56,760 bases of DNA, from assembly GCA_964416315.1 (NCBI GenBank), contig CAYQDR010000015.1, forward strand, positions 1 to 56,760. The letters run 5' to 3'. Of the stretch, positions 1 to 7,456 are shown piece after piece (within the stretch, counting starts at the first letter, position 1; the number at the start of each line of letters is the position of its first letter). Under the pieces are notes generated by a model. It saw nothing but the letters and a program-made list of their open reading frames with translations. It searched no databases and had not been told where the DNA came from. The position numbers and the translations under genes are program-made. The DNA comes from CAYQDR01 sp964416315. Its GTDB lineage: Bacteria > Methylomirabilota > Methylomirabilia > Rokubacteriales > DASRDR01.

Positions 1-55
1 GTTGAGGCGGGCCGACGACCGAGGACGACCCGGGGCGACGGGCATCGGCCCGGGG
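1..55 (+). repeat. Dispersed repeat family A, partial copy cut by the window edge
   Basis: The stretch matches the 3' half of two other copies in the window (about 3893-4037 minus and 45080-45283 plus). Shared landmarks are GTTGAG, then CCGAGGACG, then GCGACGGG, ending in a short hairpin GGGC-ATCG-GCCC followed by GG. It ends about 5 nt from the stop codon of the membrane protein gene on the other strand. Its 5' half, including the central hairpin, lies outside the window. Confidence 0.6.
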
Positions 56-59
56 AGCA

Positions 60-1532
60 TCATGCCGGGGCACCCGGGCGGCGCTGGAACACCACCGCCT
101 GGCCGTCCTCGTAGGCGACGCTCCAGCCTGGCGCCTCCCGCAGGAGCGCCGCGAGCGCGGTCCGGGCGCGGACCAGGACGAGCCCGATGCCGCGACGCTC
201 GAGGGCCTCCCGCCACCCGGGTCTGGCGCTGTTGATCGTGAGGAAGTCCTCCCGGACGTCCGGCGCGTAGATGGCCACGCGCCCGTCGATGAAGACGCGG
301 TAGCGCGGGTACAGGCGCCAGGTCAGGTACCCGCCCCAGCCGTAGTCGTTGAACAGGGGCCCCGGGAGGGGGTTCGCGAGGAGGAACGCCGCCGCGCGCG
401 CGGGAAAGATGTCGGCCACGCCCCACTCGGGCCGGAGGCTCTCGATCCTGAGCCGCCCCAGGTCACGCCCGCCCGCGAGCGGCAGCAGGAGGCCCAGGCC
501 CACCGCCGCCAGGATGCGCGGCCGCCCGGCGGCCCCGAGGGCGTCGGCGGCGGATCGGAGACGCGCCCAGACCTCCACGCCGGCCCGACCCGCGAGCGGC
601 GTGAGGACGATGACGAACAGCGGGATGTTCCGGGTCGCGTCCAGCGCGAGGTGCACGAACACGACGAGCAGGAGGACGTCCGCGAGGCGCACGCGGCGCC
701 GGACGGCCGGCAGCGCGACGAGGAAGAAGAGGAGCAGGCCCTCGAAGAGCCGGAGCTGCGGGTACTGGAACGCCGGCGAGAACCACTCGATGATCAGGTC
801 CTTCGCCGCCCGGTCGGCGGCCACGTCCAGCGGAAAGGTGAGCGCGTGCACGTGGAAGGGGTTGAGGAGCGCTGCCCCGACGCACGCCGCCCACACGGCC
901 GCCATCCGGCCGACCCGCGGCGCGCCCGGCTCCGACTCGCCGCCGTCGAAGAGCCGGTCCGCCGCCTGGCCCAGGGTCACGAGCCCGAGCACGGCCAGCG
1001 CGATGAAGAAGCCGCCGTGGAGGTTGACCCAGACGGCCGTGAGGGCCGGCAGCCACCAGAGATGGTCCCGGCGGCCGGCCCGGTACTCCCACACGACCGC
1101 CCACAGGACCGCCAGGCCGAGGTACGTGACGATCTGGGGCCGCGGCGACCAGAACCCGCGCGTCGCCAGCGCCGCGAGCCAGATCAGCGCGACCGCCCAG
1201 GTGACGGGCGTCGCGTCGCGCCGGAGGGTCCAGTACATGACCGCGAACGTCGCCAGCGCCGCGAGCGCCTGGAGCGCGACGAGCCCCGTGAACCCCGAGG
1301 CGGCGTACACCCCGTAGAGGAGGAGCTCGAACCCCCAGGTGTGGTTGAGCCAGGGCGCGCCCTGGGCCGTCCAGGAGAACGGGTCCACCCGGGGAAACGT
1401 GCGCGTCGCGACCATGTGCTCCCCGGTCTTGAGGAGCCACCAGAGGTCGAGATCGGTGATCGGGGTGACCTGGACGAGCGCCGCCGCTCCCACGGCGAGC
1501 GCGGCCGCGAGGGTCCGCGCGCTACGGCGCAT
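60..1532 (-). CDS. Multi-pass membrane protein, GT-C glycosyltransferase-like
   Basis: 490 aa protein with a hydrophobic N-terminus (residues 7-25) followed by an acidic-aromatic loop D27-L-D29-L-W-W, then about ten membrane segments to roughly residue 370 and a soluble C-terminal part rich in aromatics. An acidic motif in the first external loop is typical of GT-C enzymes that take sugars from polyprenyl-phosphate donors, so a role in transferring sugar to a surface molecule is inferred, not shown. The start ATG overlaps the end of the upstream GT39-type gene by 11 nt, so the two are co-translated. It is the last gene of the minus-strand sugar cluster. It could instead be a polymerase or flippase-type membrane protein of unknown function. 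Confidence 0.6.
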   Translation of the reverse strand: MRRSARTLAAALAVGAAALVQVTPITDLDLWWLLKTGEHMVATRTFPRVDPFSWTAQGAPWLNHTWGFELLLYGVYAASGFTGLVALQALAALATFAVMYWTLRRDATPVTWAVALIWLAALATRGFWSPRPQIVTYLGLAVLWAVVWEYRAGRRDHLWWLPALTAVWVNLHGGFFIALAVLGLVTLGQAADRLFDGGESEPGAPRVGRMAAVWAACVGAALLNPFHVHALTFPLDVAADRAAKDLIIEWFSPAFQYPQLRLFEGLLLFFLVALPAVRRRVRLADVLLLVVFVHLALDATRNIPLFVIVLTPLAGRAGVEVWARLRSAADALGAAGRPRILAAVGLGLLLPLAGGRDLGRLRIESLRPEWGVADIFPARAAAFLLANPLPGPLFNDYGWGGYLTWRLYPRYRVFIDGRVAIYAPDVREDFLTINSARPGWREALERRGIGLVLVRARTALAALLREAPGWSVAYEDGQAVVFQRRPGAPA

Positions 1533-3297
1533 TGCTCAGCCGGTAGATCTTGATGATGGGCCCCGGACGCTCCCGCGCGAAGACCTGACTCGCCGGGGCG
1601 TAGATGTCCCCCACCCAGAGCGGCCGACCCTCGGCGATCGGCCGGACCTCGTGGACCAGCGTCGCGCGCGCGTCGAGGTCCCGGTAGAAGCCGCAGGCCA
1701 CCGGGAACGTCCCGCAGGCGTCCACGTAGCGCTTGTACATGAAGCTCGAGAGCACGACGTACTCGATCCGGTGCGTCCGCAACACGTCGAGGTCGTACTC
1801 GAACTCGAACGCGCCCAGGGCGTACACCCGAACCCCGCCCGCCGGGGACGCCTCCGGCTGGGACCGGCGGAGCCGCGTGGGGATGTTCACCTGCGGGCTC
1901 GTCGCGCGGTGCAGGCCGCGGACCTGGTCCACGACGCTGCCCGCGATCGGCAGGGAGTACGGTTCGATCGCCACGCGCGCCCCCGGACTCACGTTGCGCT
2001 CGATCCACGCGCCGGCCAGCTCCCGGCTGTCCGGGCGCGTCAGCAGGACCTCGAAGTAGAGGACGCGGGCGACCACGGGGGCGGCGACGACCAGCGCCGC
2101 GACCGCGAAGGCGAACCCCCGCCGGGCGGGGGCGAGCGTCGGGAGCCGCCACGTCGCCGCCGCCAGACCCAGCGCCGCCAGGATGCTCGCGAACGGCAAG
2201 AGCGGCACCGCGTAGCGCTCGAACCGAGAGGCCCACGTGCCGATGATCAGGAGGTACGGCAGCGGAAACGCGAGGAGGAGCCAATCCTCCGGGGCGCGCC
2301 GCCGGAGTGCCACGACGAGCCCCAGACCCACGCAGAGGAGCGGGGCCACCCCCATCGCCTGCGGGAGCGAGTGCAGGAGGTGGAAGAGGAGGCCGGGCAG
2401 GTCGCCCTCGTTGCCGAGCTGGACCGTGCTGATGGCGCGCACCTCGCCGAAGAGGCCGCGCGCGAACTCCCGGGGCGCGAGCGCGGCGAACGGCGTGCCG
2501 GCGAGGAAGCCGAGCAGCGCGCCCCCGAGCCAGACCGGGATCACGCGCGAGCCGAGGGTGGCGCGCCATGGCGCTCCGGTCTCGCGCGCCCGCAGGAGGT
2601 GTGCCACGACGAACACCACGCCGACGAGCCCGCCGTTGTACTTCGCCGTCGCGGCCAGCCCCCCGAGCAGGCCCGAGAGGAACCCGTCCCGCGCCCGCCC
2701 GCGCTCCCAGTACCCCACCGACGCGAGGACCGTGGCCAGGACGAGGAAGGTCACCGGGATGTCGGTCGTGGCGAAGTGCGAGTCCACGACGTGCTGCAGG
2801 TTCACCGCGAGGAAGAAGGCCGCCGCGAGCCCGATCGCCCGACCGCCGAGGCGCACGCCCGCCAGGTACGTGAGGCCCACCGTCACGGTCCCCAGCAGCG
2901 CCGCCACCACGCGGGCGAGCAGATAGAAGCCCGCCGGATCGCGGACGAAGGCGGCGACCGCCGAGGCGCCCTCGGTCAGGCGCAGCGCGACGCCGTACGC
3001 CGCGAAGACGCCCGCCAGCACGTACATGTACAGGGTCGGCCAGTTGAAAAAGTGGGGGTTCGGATCCCCCGTGAAGAAGCGCATCGCCACGGGGACCACG
3101 ATGCCTTCGTCCGGGTGGACGAAGTGGGGGAGGCCGTACGGCAGGCCCCAGACCCGCAGCGCGATCGCGAGCCCGAGGACGCCGGTCAGGCCGAGGCGGA
3201 CGCGCCGGTCAGACAGAGGCGACGACGATGAGCCATGGAAAGGCGCCGACCGTCCGGTCCACCCGGAGGTGCCGGGCGGAGAAGGCCTGGAAGGCAC
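1522..3297 (-). CDS. GT39/PMT-type (ArnT-like) membrane glycosyltransferase
   Basis: About 591 aa. After a hydrophobic first segment (LTGVLGLAIALRVW) comes H61-P-D63-E64-G, matching the first-loop acidic motif of GT39/PMT and ArnT-like enzymes that transfer a sugar from a polyprenyl phosphate to protein or glycan outside the membrane. Many further membrane segments follow and the C-terminus is soluble. The reading frame stays open to 3390, but the nearest usable start before the first membrane segment is GTG at 3297. This still overlaps the methyltransferase gene by 89 nt; no ATG, GTG or TTG lies between there and the middle of the protein. The start is therefore uncertain. The neighbours (GT2, methyltransferase, GT-C-like protein) suggest one glycan pathway. 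The acceptor is unknown. Confidence 0.7.
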   Translation of the reverse strand: MPSRPSPPGTSGWTGRSAPFHGSSSSPLSDRRVRLGLTGVLGLAIALRVWGLPYGLPHFVHPDEGIVVPVAMRFFTGDPNPHFFNWPTLYMYVLAGVFAAYGVALRLTEGASAVAAFVRDPAGFYLLARVVAALLGTVTVGLTYLAGVRLGGRAIGLAAAFFLAVNLQHVVDSHFATTDIPVTFLVLATVLASVGYWERGRARDGFLSGLLGGLAATAKYNGGLVGVVFVVAHLLRARETGAPWRATLGSRVIPVWLGGALLGFLAGTPFAALAPREFARGLFGEVRAISTVQLGNEGDLPGLLFHLLHSLPQAMGVAPLLCVGLGLVVALRRRAPEDWLLLAFPLPYLLIIGTWASRFERYAVPLLPFASILAALGLAAATWRLPTLAPARRGFAFAVAALVVAAPVVARVLYFEVLLTRPDSRELAGAWIERNVSPGARVAIEPYSLPIAGSVVDQVRGLHRATSPQVNIPTRLRRSQPEASPAGGVRVYALGAFEFEYDLDVLRTHRIEYVVLSSFMYKRYVDACGTFPVACGFYRDLDARATLVHEVRPIAEGRPLWVGDIYAPASQVFARERPGPIIKIYRLSNAP

Positions 3298-3913
3298 GCT
3301 TCCCCCAGTGCTGGACGTGATCGGGGGGATCCCCGAACCGCCCGAGGTTCTTGCCGCGGAGGACGTTGCCCAGGCGAAAGAACGGCTCATGCGGCACGCT
3401 CAGGATGACGCGCGCGCGCGACACCCGCCGGAGCTCCGCCAGCGCCCGCTCGGGCTCCGGCAGGTGCTCGAGGACCTCCAGACAGAGCACGAGGTCGTAC
3501 GCGCGGCTGCGGAGCCCCAGCGCGTACAGGTCCCCCTGGAGGAGCAGGCTGCCCGGATTGCGCGCCCGCGCCCGGTCGAGCGCCTCCCGGTCCAGCTCCA
3601 GGCCGTCCACCCTGAGCCCGGGGTGCCGGTCCATGAGGTAGCGCATGACGACCCCCTCGCCACACCCCGCCTCCAGGATCCGACGCGGGCCGGCTTCGGC
3701 GACCAGCCGGCTGACCCGAGCGAGGAAACGGGCGACGAGGTGCCGGACGACCGGATTCCGGGAGCGGTACTTCGCCTCGTTGTCGCTGCGGAAGCCGGGG
3801 CGGGTCAGCAGCGTGTCCGGGGGCCGAACCTCGCCGGCGCGCAGCCCGGTCTTCCTCGCGATCCCGCGCGAGCCAGGAAGCCATGAGCTGGCCCGGGCCG
3901 GGGCCCGTCGCAT
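3209..3913 (-). CDS. Class I SAM-dependent methyltransferase
   Basis: 234 aa with the SAM-binding loop E81-A-G-C-G-E-G87, an acidic end of strand 2 (VDGLELD), the GDLYAL region of strand 3 and LVLCLEVLEHLPEPE for strand 4 and the following helix. This is the layout of the Methyltransf_11/23 type, usually acting on small molecules or sugars. Placed among glycosyltransferase genes it may modify a glycan or lipid carrier; that is inferred. The only in-frame start codon is the ATG at 3913, and it lies inside a copy of repeat family A (its GAGATGCGACGGG segment). The first 35 or so residues are therefore repeat-encoded and look unlike the rest. Either the repeat supplies the start or the native 5' end has been lost. 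Confidence 0.75.
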   Translation of the reverse strand: MRRAPARASSWLPGSRGIARKTGLRAGEVRPPDTLLTRPGFRSDNEAKYRSRNPVVRHLVARFLARVSRLVAEAGPRRILEAGCGEGVVMRYLMDRHPGLRVDGLELDREALDRARARNPGSLLLQGDLYALGLRSRAYDLVLCLEVLEHLPEPERALAELRRVSRARVILSVPHEPFFRLGNVLRGKNLGRFGDPPDHVQHWGKRAFQAFSARHLRVDRTVGAFPWLIVVASV

Positions 3914-4037
3914 CTCGGCGTCCTCGGCCCTCGCCAGCGCTCAACGTATGCGGCATACGCCACGCGCCGGCTCGGGCCTGCGTCCTGGAGCTGCTCGGGC
4001 CGCGGCCCGGTCCCATGCCCGGTCACAGTCGCGCCGC
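3893..4037 (-). repeat. Dispersed repeat family A, full copy
   Basis: Read on the minus strand it has a GC hairpin (CGGGC-CGCG-GCCCG), then GAGCAGCTCCAGGACGC, a second hairpin (CGTATG-CCG-CATACG), GTTGAG, then GAGGACGCCGAGATGCGACGG and a third small hairpin (GGGC-CCCG-GCCC). The copy near 45.2 kb keeps the order and the base-pairing while the paired bases themselves differ. It fills the gap between the GT2 gene and the methyltransferase gene and runs into the first codons of the latter. Boundaries are approximate. Confidence 0.7.
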
Positions 4038-4079
4038 TTGCCCGAGGGTAGAGCAATGAGCGGGCATCGCCCCGACGGG

Positions 4080-5027
4080 TTATCCGAGCCGGGAGCGGAT
4101 CGAGACGTCTTCGCTGCTGCGGGCCTGGAAACTCAGGACGAGCTCGCTCAAGAGCCCGAGCGAGACGAACTGGATCCCTACCAGGATGCAGAGCACGCCG
4201 AAGGCGAGCAGGGGTCGGTTCCCGATGGGACGCACGCCGGCGAGCCACAGGGCGGTCAGGTACAGGTTCGCCAGCACCCCGATGCTCAGGCTGAGGAGCC
4301 CCAGCCCGCCGAAGAGGTGCAGCGGCCGGCGGGTGTACCGGGTGAGGAAGAGCACCGTCAGCAGGTCGAGGAACCCCCGGACGAACCGCGCGACGCCGTA
4401 CTTCGACCGGCCGAAGCGGCGGGGCCGGTGGTTCACCGGGATCTCGCCGACGGCGAAGCCCCGCCGCGACGCCAGGACGGGGATGAAGCGGTGCAGCTCG
4501 CCGTACAGGCGCAGCTCCTCGACGACGGGCCGCCGATAGACCTTGAGCCCGGAATTGAAGTCATGGAGCCGGAGCCCGGTCAGCCGGCCGGTCACCGCGT
4601 TGAACAGACGCGAGGGCCAGCGCTTCGAAGCCGGATCCTGCCGCTGGACCTTCCAGCCCGACACGAGGTCGTAGCCGTCCTCGAGCGCGTCGAGGAGGCG
4701 CGGCAATTCGGCCGGATCGTCCTGGAGGTCCCCGTCCAGCGTCGCGACGATCTGCCCCCGCGCATGCGCGAACCCCACCGACAGCGCGGCCGCCTTCCCG
4801 AAGTTCCGGCGCAACTGGAGCACCCGCACGCGGTCGTCCTGCCGGTGGAGCTTCTCCAGGATGCGGAACGATTCGTCCCGGCTGCCGTCGTCCACGAAGA
4901 CCAGCTCGTACGGCCGCCGGAGCGCCTCGAGAACGTCCGTCAGCTCCCGGTAGAGGAGCGCCAGGCTTCCGGCCTCGTCGAGCACCGGGACGACGACGGA
5001 GATTTCCGCGGTCTGGTGCTGGCTCAT
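4080..5027 (-). CDS. GT2 glycosyltransferase, DPM1/ArnC-like, with C-terminal membrane helices
   Basis: 315 aa. The GT2 catalytic domain is clear: SVVVPVLDEAGS at residues 10-21, VDDGSRDES at 45-53, the metal-binding D98-G-D100 in ATLDGDLQDDP, then GLKVYRR and the acceptor-side HRPRRFGRSKYG. Two hydrophobic helices close the protein (about 243-265 and 281-305). This is the architecture of enzymes that load a sugar from a nucleotide donor onto polyprenyl phosphate at the cytoplasmic membrane. Its product would be a natural donor for the GT39-type enzyme encoded downstream on the same strand. The gene follows the two pilin genes by 55 nt, which raises the possibility of pilin or surface glycosylation. 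The sugar is not predictable. Confidence 0.88.
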   Translation of the reverse strand: MSQHQTAEISVVVPVLDEAGSLALLYRELTDVLEALRRPYELVFVDDGSRDESFRILEKLHRQDDRVRVLQLRRNFGKAAALSVGFAHARGQIVATLDGDLQDDPAELPRLLDALEDGYDLVSGWKVQRQDPASKRWPSRLFNAVTGRLTGLRLHDFNSGLKVYRRPVVEELRLYGELHRFIPVLASRRGFAVGEIPVNHRPRRFGRSKYGVARFVRGFLDLLTVLFLTRYTRRPLHLFGGLGLLSLSIGVLANLYLTALWLAGVRPIGNRPLLAFGVLCILVGIQFVSLGLLSELVLSFQARSSEDVSIRSRLG

Positions 5028-5082
5028 CCGAGGTCTCGACCCGAGAGGCTCACGGCGCGGCGAAGGAGCGCCGAACCAACGT

Positions 5083-5418
5083 CTATGGACAGTCGGTGAC
5101 GTCGTTCGCCGACGTGATCTTGAGGTCGCCGGTCGGCTGCGTGTAAGTGTACGTGAGGTTCACGCACTGGAACGGCGGCGGCGTCGGGTTCACGTAGAGG
5201 CCGGGGCTCGCGGGGAAGTTGCCGTTGTGCTGGCCGTAGTAGATCGAGATCGCCGACCGCAGCGAGGAGATCACGGCCTGATCCGCCGCCAGCCGCGCCT
5301 TCTGCTGGACGCCTTGGTACATCGAGATGGCGATGGCCGCGATGATGGCGATGATCGACACGACGACCATCAGCTCCACCAGCGTCACACCGCGCTCGCG
5401 TCGGACCGTCGTGCTCAT
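5083..5418 (-). CDS. pilA: Type IV pilin, second of a tandem pair
   Basis: 111 aa prepilin. A short basic leader ends in RRERG, followed by VTLVELMVVVSIIAIIAAIAI, so PilD-type cleavage after Gly leaves Val1 and the conserved Glu5 of the mature pilin. The hydrophobic alpha-1 helix runs into a QQKARLAADQ amphipathic part, and the C-terminal half holds two cysteines (in QCVNLTY and TDCP), which could form the usual D-region disulphide. The protein is highly similar to the pilin encoded just upstream and differs mainly in the alpha-1 helix and in scattered residues. It has no strong Shine-Dalgarno; a GC-rich hairpin lies between the two genes. It is probably expressed from the sigma-54 promoter upstream of the first pilin. 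Which of the two is the major subunit cannot be told. Confidence 0.9.
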   Translation of the reverse strand: MSTTVRRERGVTLVELMVVVSIIAIIAAIAISMYQGVQQKARLAADQAVISSLRSAISIYYGQHNGNFPASPGLYVNPTPPPFQCVNLTYTYTQPTGDLKITSANDVTDCP

Positions 5419-5449
5419 AGGAGACCTATCGCCTCGTGTGAATCGCCGG

Positions 5450-5476
5450 CCAGGCGGCCCCGGTGGGGCCGCCTGG
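5450..5476 (-). other. Perfect 12-bp hairpin between the pilin genes
   Basis: Two 12-nt arms (5450-5461 and 5465-5476) are perfect complements around a 3-nt loop. No U-run follows on the minus strand, so it is not a classical terminator. A hairpin between two pilin cistrons could protect the upstream mRNA from decay or weaken read-through, giving unequal pilin levels; that role is inferred. Confidence 0.6.
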
Positions 5477-5493
5477 GCAGCAATGCCGACAGG

Positions 5494-5823
5494 TTACGGG
5501 CAGTCCGTGATGTCGTTGGCCGACGTGATCTTCAGGTCGCCGGACGGCTGCGTGTAGGTGTACGTCAGGTTCACGCACTGGAAGACCGGCGGAGTCGGGT
5601 TGACGTACGCGCCGGGGCTCGCGGGGAAGTTCCCGTTGTGCTGGCCGTAGTAGATGGCGATCGCCGACCGCATGGCGGCAAGCGTCCCCTGGTCTGCGGC
5701 CAAGCGCGCCTTCTGCTGGACGTTCTGGTAGAGCGTAATGGCGATGGCCGCGATGATGGCGATGATCGCGACCACGACCATGAGCTCGACCAGCGTCACG
5801 CCTCGCTGGTTACGTCGGAACAT
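5494..5823 (-). CDS. pilA: Type IV pilin, first of a tandem pair
   Basis: 109 aa prepilin: leader MFRRNQRG, then VTLVELMVVVAIIAIIAAIAI with Glu at mature position 5, a QQKARLAADQ region, and two C-terminal cysteines (in QCVNLTY and TDCP). The frame is open to 5868, but the ATG at 5823 is chosen because AAGGAGG lies about 8 nt upstream and a prepilin leader should be short. A sigma-54 promoter (5892-5907) lies about 70 nt upstream, and pilR, the likely activator gene, is the next gene upstream. The mature protein is short (about 101 aa), like the small pilins and GspG-type pseudopilins. It is judged a pilin rather than a pseudopilin because pilB, pilT, pilC, pilS and pilR are adjacent and no gsp genes are present. 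Confidence 0.93.
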   Translation of the reverse strand: MFRRNQRGVTLVELMVVVAIIAIIAAIAITLYQNVQQKARLAADQGTLAAMRSAIAIYYGQHNGNFPASPGAYVNPTPPVFQCVNLTYTYTQPSGDLKITSANDITDCP

Positions 5824-5891
5824 GCTGTTCCTCCTTCTGCTAGGGTGATGGGCCAACCGTCCTGCCAATCTGCCGACACCTGCCTTGTGTC

Positions 5892-5907
5892 AGCAATTCC
5901 TGTGCCC
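5892..5907 (-). promoter_or_regulatory. Sigma-54 (-24/-12) promoter for the pilin genes
   Basis: Read on the minus strand the sequence is GGGCAC, five bases, TTGCT, which matches the -24/-12 consensus TGGCAC-N5-TTGCA/T at all key positions (GG at -24, GC at -12). It lies about 70 nt upstream of the pilin ATG and just downstream of pilR, which encodes a sigma-54-dependent activator with the GAFTGA loop. In Pseudomonas and Myxococcus, PilR activates pilA from this kind of promoter. A PilR site upstream was not identified. Confidence 0.85.
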
Positions 5908-6083
5908 CGGGAAGAACCCTCGATTTTCCGCGGACTTCTGCAGGTCGATGCCCCCACCGGTGGAACGTCCCGGGGCATCCCCAGTCGGCAAAAGCGAGCC
6001 GGCGGTCCCGCCTAAGTGCCCGCCACGACTGCCGATCATGTCGCAGTCGCCGAAAACCCGCACGACCTGACGAAATTTGTCAC

Positions 6084-7454
6084 TCACTCCCGGTCCATCC
6101 CGTACTTCTGGAGCCGGTAGCGGAACGACCGGAAGCTCGTCCGGAGAAGTTGCGCCGCGCGGCTCTGGATCCCCTTCGCCCGGCGCAGCGCCTGGCTCAG
6201 GAGGTCCCGTTCGACCCGCTCCATGAGCGCGTCCAGATCCAGCCCCTCCTCCGGCAGCTTGATCGCCGGAAAATCCGGCTCGTGCAGCTCGCGGACGGCC
6301 TCCGGCAGGCTCTCGACGCGGATGACGGGGCCGGGCTCCAGTGTCACGGCGCGCTCGATCACGTTCTCCAGCTCACGCACGTTGCCCGGCCACGGGTAGC
6401 GCTCGAGCGCGGAGAGCGCCTCGGGGGAAATGAGCTTGGGTGAGCCGTCGGTGGGCGCGAATTTCTCGAGGAAGTGGCTGACGAGGAGAGGAATGTCCTC
6501 CCGGCGCTCCCGCAGCGGTGGGAGGTGGAGCGAGATCACGTTCAGCCGGTAGAAGAGGTCCTCGCGGAACGCCTTCGCCTCGATCGCCCGGGAGAGCTCC
6601 CGGTTCGTGGCCGCGATGATCCGGACGTCCACGCGGACCGGCTTGACCCCGCCGACCGGCCGGATCTCCGGGTCCTCGAGCACGCGCAGGAGCTTCACCT
6701 GCAGATTCAGCGGCAGCTCGCTCACCTCGTCCAGGAATAGCGTGCCGGCGTCGGCGACCTCGAAGAGCCCCTGCTTGGCGGACACCGCCCCGGTGAAGGC
6801 GCCCTTGACATGGCCGAACAGCTCGGACTCCATCAGCTCCTGCGGGATCGCCCCGCAGTTCACGGTGACGAAGGCCCGGTCCTTCCGGTTCGAGTTGAAG
6901 TGGATGGCCTTCGCCGCGAGTTCCTTCCCGGTGCCGCTCTCGCCGGTGACGAGCACCGTCGCCTTGCTGTCGCCCAGCCGTCCGATGGTGGAGAACACCT
7001 CCTCCATCTTCGGGCTCTTGCCGATCAGATTCCCGAAATGGTACCGGAGCTCGACCTCGCGCCGGAGCCGGAGGTTCTCGCCGCGCAGGCGGCGTTCGTC
7101 CAGGGCTTTCTGGACGAGGTGCCGGAGCTCGTCCACCTTGAAGGGCTTGATGATGTAGTCGTACGCGCCCTCCTTCAGGGCCTGCACGGCGGTCTCGGCG
7201 GTCGCGTAGGCGGTCATGATGATGACCGCGACGGCCTCGTTGGCCTGCTTCACGCGGGCGAGCGTCGCGAGACCATCCATGCCGAGCATCCGCAGGTCCA
7301 CGAGCGCGAGGTCGATCGACGCCCGTTCGAGCACCTTCAGGGCTTCCTCGCCGCTCGCCGCGGCCTCCACCTCGAAGCCGTCCTGCGAGAGCGCGATGGT
7401 CAGCCACTCGCGCATGCTCTGCTCGTCGTCCACGACGAGGATCCGCTCGACCAC
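6084..7454 (-). CDS. pilR: PilR-like sigma-54 response regulator (NtrC family)
   Basis: 456 aa with three domains. The receiver (1-120) has acidic D9-D10, phospho-acceptor D53 (LVDLRM) and K103 (IIKPF). The AAA+ domain (about 143-375) has Walker A GESGTGKE at 171-178, the sigma-54 contact loop GAFTGA at 218-223 and Walker B GTLFLDE at 237-243. A Fis-type helix-turn-helix follows at about 425-450 (SRAAQLLRTSFRSFRYRLQKY). It should turn on transcription from sigma-54 promoters once phosphorylated by the kinase encoded 2 nt upstream. The target in view is the sigma-54 promoter of the pilin gene immediately downstream. The name PilR rests on family architecture plus this gene context. Confidence 0.93.
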   Translation of the reverse strand: MVERILVVDDEQSMREWLTIALSQDGFEVEAAASGEEALKVLERASIDLALVDLRMLGMDGLATLARVKQANEAVAVIIMTAYATAETAVQALKEGAYDYIIKPFKVDELRHLVQKALDERRLRGENLRLRREVELRYHFGNLIGKSPKMEEVFSTIGRLGDSKATVLVTGESGTGKELAAKAIHFNSNRKDRAFVTVNCGAIPQELMESELFGHVKGAFTGAVSAKQGLFEVADAGTLFLDEVSELPLNLQVKLLRVLEDPEIRPVGGVKPVRVDVRIIAATNRELSRAIEAKAFREDLFYRLNVISLHLPPLRERREDIPLLVSHFLEKFAPTDGSPKLISPEALSALERYPWPGNVRELENVIERAVTLEPGPVIRVESLPEAVRELHEPDFPAIKLPEEGLDLDALMERVERDLLSQALRRAKGIQSRAAQLLRTSFRSFRYRLQKYGMDRE

Positions 7455-7456
7455 CG

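Noticed and set aside
3209..3913. Frameshift in the methyltransferase gene
   Set aside because: The catalytic domain is intact in one frame. Only the first 35 residues look foreign, which is explained by repeat A.
5040..5076. Terminator after the second pilin gene
   Set aside because: A short CGGCG/CGCCG hairpin exists but is weak and lacks a U-run. Read-through into the GT2 gene is likely.
5083..5823. Conductive short pilin of the Geobacter type
   Set aside because: The proteins are about 100 aa when mature and have the C-terminal Cys pair of ordinary pilins. They are not truncated after the alpha-1 helix and are only moderately aromatic.
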